A DNA stretch of 64,000 nt from Sporosarcina sp. FSL K6-1522 (lineage in GTDB: Bacteria > Bacillota > Bacilli > Bacillales_A > Planococcaceae). Shown one piece after another: positions 61,511 to 64,000 of the stretch; the first letter of the stretch is position 1, and each line of letters begins with the position of its first letter. Below the pieces are notes generated by a model. That model did no database searches and was not told where the DNA came from. It worked only from the letters and a program-made list of their open reading frames with translations. The stretch spans positions 558,001-622,000 of the forward strand of contig NZ_CP152019.1 in the NCBI RefSeq assembly GCF_038622445.1, written 5' to 3'. The position numbers and the translations under genes were made by a program.

Positions 61511-62884
61511 TTAATTGACGACTTCTAACAAGGAACGGGCTTTATTGACCGTCTCCATAAACTCTGCTGTCGGATCTGATGCTTGCACAATCCCCGCTCC
61601 TGCTTGCACATGCGCTTTGCCGTCTCTGATAATCATCGTCCGAATCGTTAGTGCAAAATCCATATTGCCGTTATAGCCGATATAGCCAATTGCACCACCA
61701 TAAATGCCACGATCCATCTTCTCCAACTCGTCAATCAATTCCATCGCTCGCGTTTTCGGTGTCCCGGTTACCGTCCCCGCCGGCAAACAAGTGCTAAGCG
61801 CATCTAGTGGATGGAGTACTGGCGACAACGTCCCCTCTACCTCCGACACAATATGCATAACATGCTCGTAGCGAACAACTTCCATATAACTCGTCACGTT
61901 CACAGAGTCCGGCACGCAAACTATTTCTAAATCACGCTGCCCCAGTTCCACCAACATATCGTGTTCCGCCAGCTCTTTTGGGTCTGCGCGTAACTCTTTT
62001 TCAAGTGCCACATCTTCCGCTTTATCCTTACCACGTCGTCGTGTCCCCGCAATCGGATTCGTCATCACTTTACGATCCGAAACGCGAACCAAACTTTCTG
62101 GCGATGTCCCGACAACGACATGATCGTCAAATTCCATATAGTACATATAAGGAGAAGGATTACGTTTTCTTAGTTTCCGATAAAGAGAGAACGGATCGCC
62201 TTTGAAATCAGCTACTAGCCTTCTCGACAGCACAACTTGTTCAACTTCGCCTGCTTCGATATGGCCTTTTGCTTCACGCACCAACGCTTCAAACTGCTGT
62301 TGTGTTACCGAACTCGTATAATCGGAGATTTCAAAAGTGGTATCCTCTTTTTCTGGACCCGACAACATATTTTCCGCCAATGCATCTAAGTCAGGAACAC
62401 TTCGCACTTCATTGATTTCTGTATGCAGCAACGTCACTTCATTCAACACATGGTCGAAAACGACGATGGTTTCATAGATATTAAAGTTCACATCGGGAAA
62501 TCCTAACTGCTCCTCGATTGTGCTCTCACCTTTACGCGCTGCCCCGTAGCCGACATAACCGACCGCACCACCTGAGAATGGGAAATCAATATCATCTGTA
62601 ATTTGTGGCATCAACCTCTTCAGTAATACAAACAAGTCGCCTTCATGGCTATATTTCTTGCCTGTCGCGTAGACATGCTCTTCAATCTTTCCGTCCCGCC
62701 CACTATAGGATTTCACTGGGTCCATGCCCATGAAGGAATAACGTCCTGACCCATCATGTTTGGAAGAACTTTCAAGCAAAAACTTCCGCTCACCTTGCAT
62801 TCTTCGAAAGATTAATATAGGCGTTAAGGAATCACCATTCACCTTTTTCATCGTTGTCCGCAAGCTCATCTTTTCTGTACTCAT
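61511..62884 (-). CDS. trpE: Anthranilate synthase component I
   Basis: A 457-residue chorismate-utilising enzyme. The tryptophan feedback site is recognisable near LLESSSKHDGSGRYSFMG (about 37-54), and the catalytic domain by NPIAGTRRRGKD, ELAEHDMLVELG, LPAGTVTGTPKTRAMELID and IYGGAIGYIGYNG. The ATG at 62884 has AAGGAGAG 5 nt upstream; the open frame extends further into the T-box leader. The glutaminase subunit (TrpG/PabA) is not encoded in this operon and must be supplied from elsewhere. Confidence 0.96.
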   Translation of the reverse strand: MSTEKMSLRTTMKKVNGDSLTPILIFRRMQGERKFLLESSSKHDGSGRYSFMGMDPVKSYSGRDGKIEEHVYATGKKYSHEGDLFVLLKRLMPQITDDIDFPFSGGAVGYVGYGAARKGESTIEEQLGFPDVNFNIYETIVVFDHVLNEVTLLHTEINEVRSVPDLDALAENMLSGPEKEDTTFEISDYTSSVTQQQFEALVREAKGHIEAGEVEQVVLSRRLVADFKGDPFSLYRKLRKRNPSPYMYYMEFDDHVVVGTSPESLVRVSDRKVMTNPIAGTRRRGKDKAEDVALEKELRADPKELAEHDMLVELGQRDLEIVCVPDSVNVTSYMEVVRYEHVMHIVSEVEGTLSPVLHPLDALSTCLPAGTVTGTPKTRAMELIDELEKMDRGIYGGAIGYIGYNGNMDFALTIRTMIIRDGKAHVQAGAGIVQASDPTAEFMETVNKARSLLEVVN

Positions 62885-62941
62885 CTCATCTCTCCTTATC
62901 TCGTCTGTTTTACTAAAAAGGAATCCGATTCTATAAAATAG

Positions 62942-63283
62942 AAAAAGTCCTCTGCAAAAGGACAGGATAGTCCGATTGCAGAGGACGGAATTGACCGCGT
63001 TGCCACCTCTAATTGAAGCATTGCTGCTTCCACTTAGCGTGTCAGTTGGATCTGACACATCCCGTAACGTAGGATTCACGTCTTCCTTGAAAAAAATAGT
63101 CAAGGTAGCTCTCATAAGTCCATTCACACCGGCTGCGAATCAGTTCTCACCATCCACTGACTCTCTACAATCGCACACCTGCGCTACTCTTCTTATTCAA
63201 TAATTTCTCTTCTATGCTCATCTCATCTGTTCTATGGGAGGCGCCGCTCCCGGCACCCTCTGCCCAAATCCGAACAAAAAAGT
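62942..63283 (-). ncRNA. Tryptophan T-box riboswitch leader
   Basis: The minus strand carries the T-box core AGGTGGCAACGCGG (62995-63008), which pairs with the tRNA acceptor end. It also has stem I with GAATGGACT, where UGG (63120-63122) is the tryptophan specifier codon in the usual GAA-NNN-A setting. A terminator (62942-62987) with 11-bp arms GTCCTCTGCAA/TTGCAGAGGAC and a T run completes it. Uncharged tRNA-Trp is expected to allow read-through into trpEDCFBA. The 5' limit is set by the predicted promoter. Confidence 0.94.
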
Positions 63284-63290
63284 TATTCCT

Positions 63291-63319
63291 ATCTTAGTAC
63301 GGAGAGAAAGAATTGTCAA
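63291..63319 (-). promoter_or_regulatory. SigA-type promoter of the trp operon
   Basis: The minus strand has TTGACA (63314-63319), 17 bp, then TAAGAT (63291-63296). It lies about 400 bp before trpE, as needed for the T-box leader. Confidence 0.75.
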
Positions 63320-63431
63320 CCTTTTCTGTTTAGTCATCTTTATTCAGCCAAGGCATCTTTGAAGAGTTCTAGGCAGTCGTTTGTTTTCCAATGCGGTATA
63401 CTTAATGCATTAACTAAAGCAGGTGATCCTA

Positions 63432-64000
63432 ATGAGAATTAACAAATACTTAAGCGAAGCAGGCATTGTTTCCCGGCGCGGTGCCGATAAATGGATTGCA
63501 GACGGACGTATTACGATTAACGGGCAGCTTGCCGAGCTCGGCAGCAAAGTGGCAGAGGGCGATGATGTCCGTGCAGACGGCAAGCCTGTGAAAGTAGAGG
63601 AACAACTCGTCTACATTGCACTCAATAAGCCTGTCGGCATTACGAGTACAACAGAGCGTCACATCAAAGGAAATGTCGTCGATTTCGTTAACCATCCCCT
63701 CCGTATTTTCCATATCGGTCGACTCGACAAAGACTCAGATGGACTGTTACTTCTGACAAACGATGGCGATATCGTCAATGAAATCTTGCGCGAAGAACAC
63801 GGCCATGAAAAAGAATACATCGTCACTGTCGATTCTCCCATTACCAAAGCATTCATCGACAAAATGGAATCGGGCGTTAAAATTTTAGGAACCGTAACCA
63901 AACCATGCAAAGTCAAACAACTCGGTCCTCGCACATTCAACATTACATTGACACAAGGCCTTAACAGGCAAATCCGTCGCATGTGTTCTGCACTCGGCTA
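63432..64000 (+). CDS. rluF: 23S rRNA pseudouridine synthase, RluF/RsuA type (partial)
   Basis: The first ~189 residues of an enzyme that isomerises a uridine in rRNA; the gene runs off the window. An S4 RNA-binding domain (about 1-60, [20 protein letters not shown]) is followed by the synthase domain with the catalytic Asp in [17 protein letters not shown] (about 96) and the C-terminal [14 protein letters not shown] typical of RluF/RluB. AGGTGATCC precedes the ATG. It is divergent from the trp promoter. RluF rather than RsuA is suggested by [15 protein letters not shown] and the ending motif. Confidence 0.9.
   Translation, partial: MRINKYLSEAGIVSRRGADKWIADGRITINGQLAELGSKVAEGDDVRADGKPVKVEEQLVYIALNKPVGITSTTERHIKGNVVDFVNHPLRIFHIGRLDKDSDGLLLLTNDGDIVNEILREEHGHEKEYIVTVDSPITKAFIDKMESGVKILGTVTKPCKVKQLGPRTFNITLTQGLNRQIRRMCSALG

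Noticed and set aside
62885..63127. An extended N terminus of trpE reaching 63127.
   Set aside because: That stretch is the T-box terminator/antiterminator region; the ATG at 62884 has an AAGGAGAG site and matches the usual TrpE length.

Overview
The window looks like the chromosome of an endospore-forming member of the Bacillales, most likely a Planococcaceae-type organism (Sporosarcina or a relative). This is inferred from family resemblance, not from a search. The signs are a CotD-like spore coat protein, S-box and T-box leaders, Bacillus-type SigB, cre, BirA and MhqR sites, and many orthologues of Bacillus subtilis genes (yitJ, htrA-cssRS, mhqD, yxlEFG, yuxK). Most of the window is ordinary core chromosome. 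Two AT-rich accessory stretches, about 32.2-42.1 kb and 52.6-54.6 kb, interrupt it.

Layout. 0-4 kb: a large membrane protein, then the biotin uptake and synthesis pair bioY-bioB under a BirA operator. 4-9.6 kb: an S-box riboswitch controlling yitJ-metH (methylene-THF reductase/homocysteine methyltransferase and B12-dependent methionine synthase). 9.6-13.1 kb: coat protein, small proteins, a DCC thiol oxidoreductase, and an aldehyde dehydrogenase with its DUF779 partner behind a cre site. 13.4-17.9 kb: a secretion-stress module (HtrA protease, CssRS-like two-component system, PrsA-like foldase) in which both effector genes carry the same promoter motif. 18-27.4 kb: two peptidase-M20/carbamoylase gene sets with membrane transporters and a GAF-PucR regulator. 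27.5-29 kb: a quinone-stress pair (WrbA, MhqD) with an MhqR-type box. 29-32.2 kb: a DUF3238-like protein, SigB-type stress proteins and a CBS-domain protein.

32.2-42.1 kb is a patchwork accessory region: a broken serine recombinase, a divergent AbrB paralogue, an HD-GYP protein, remnants of a HemAT-like globin-coupled transducer, a WxL surface-protein operon whose largest member carries six EF-hand-like acidic repeats, a divergent Mga-like regulator, and a frameshifted small membrane gene. 42.1-52.5 kb: yxlEFG-like ABC system, a PfkB sugar kinase, an EamA permease, a GNAT acetyltransferase and a complete opp-type peptide ABC operon. 52.6-54.6 kb: an insert flanked by a 180-bp direct repeat that duplicates the start of oppD; it carries an unknown exported protein and a small membrane protein separated by a hexanucleotide repeat. 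54.9-64 kb: a DUF4003-like protein, an AAC(3)-type acetyltransferase, the T-box-controlled trpEDCFBA operon (no trpG), and the start of an rRNA pseudouridine synthase gene.

The strongest unexplained signal is a dispersed element of about 130-150 bp present three times (10.45, 25.24 and 42.02 kb). It is built of three consecutive hairpins whose stem sequences differ between copies while pairing is kept. A second, unrelated dispersed repeat occurs at 56.0 kb with a remnant at 13.2 kb.
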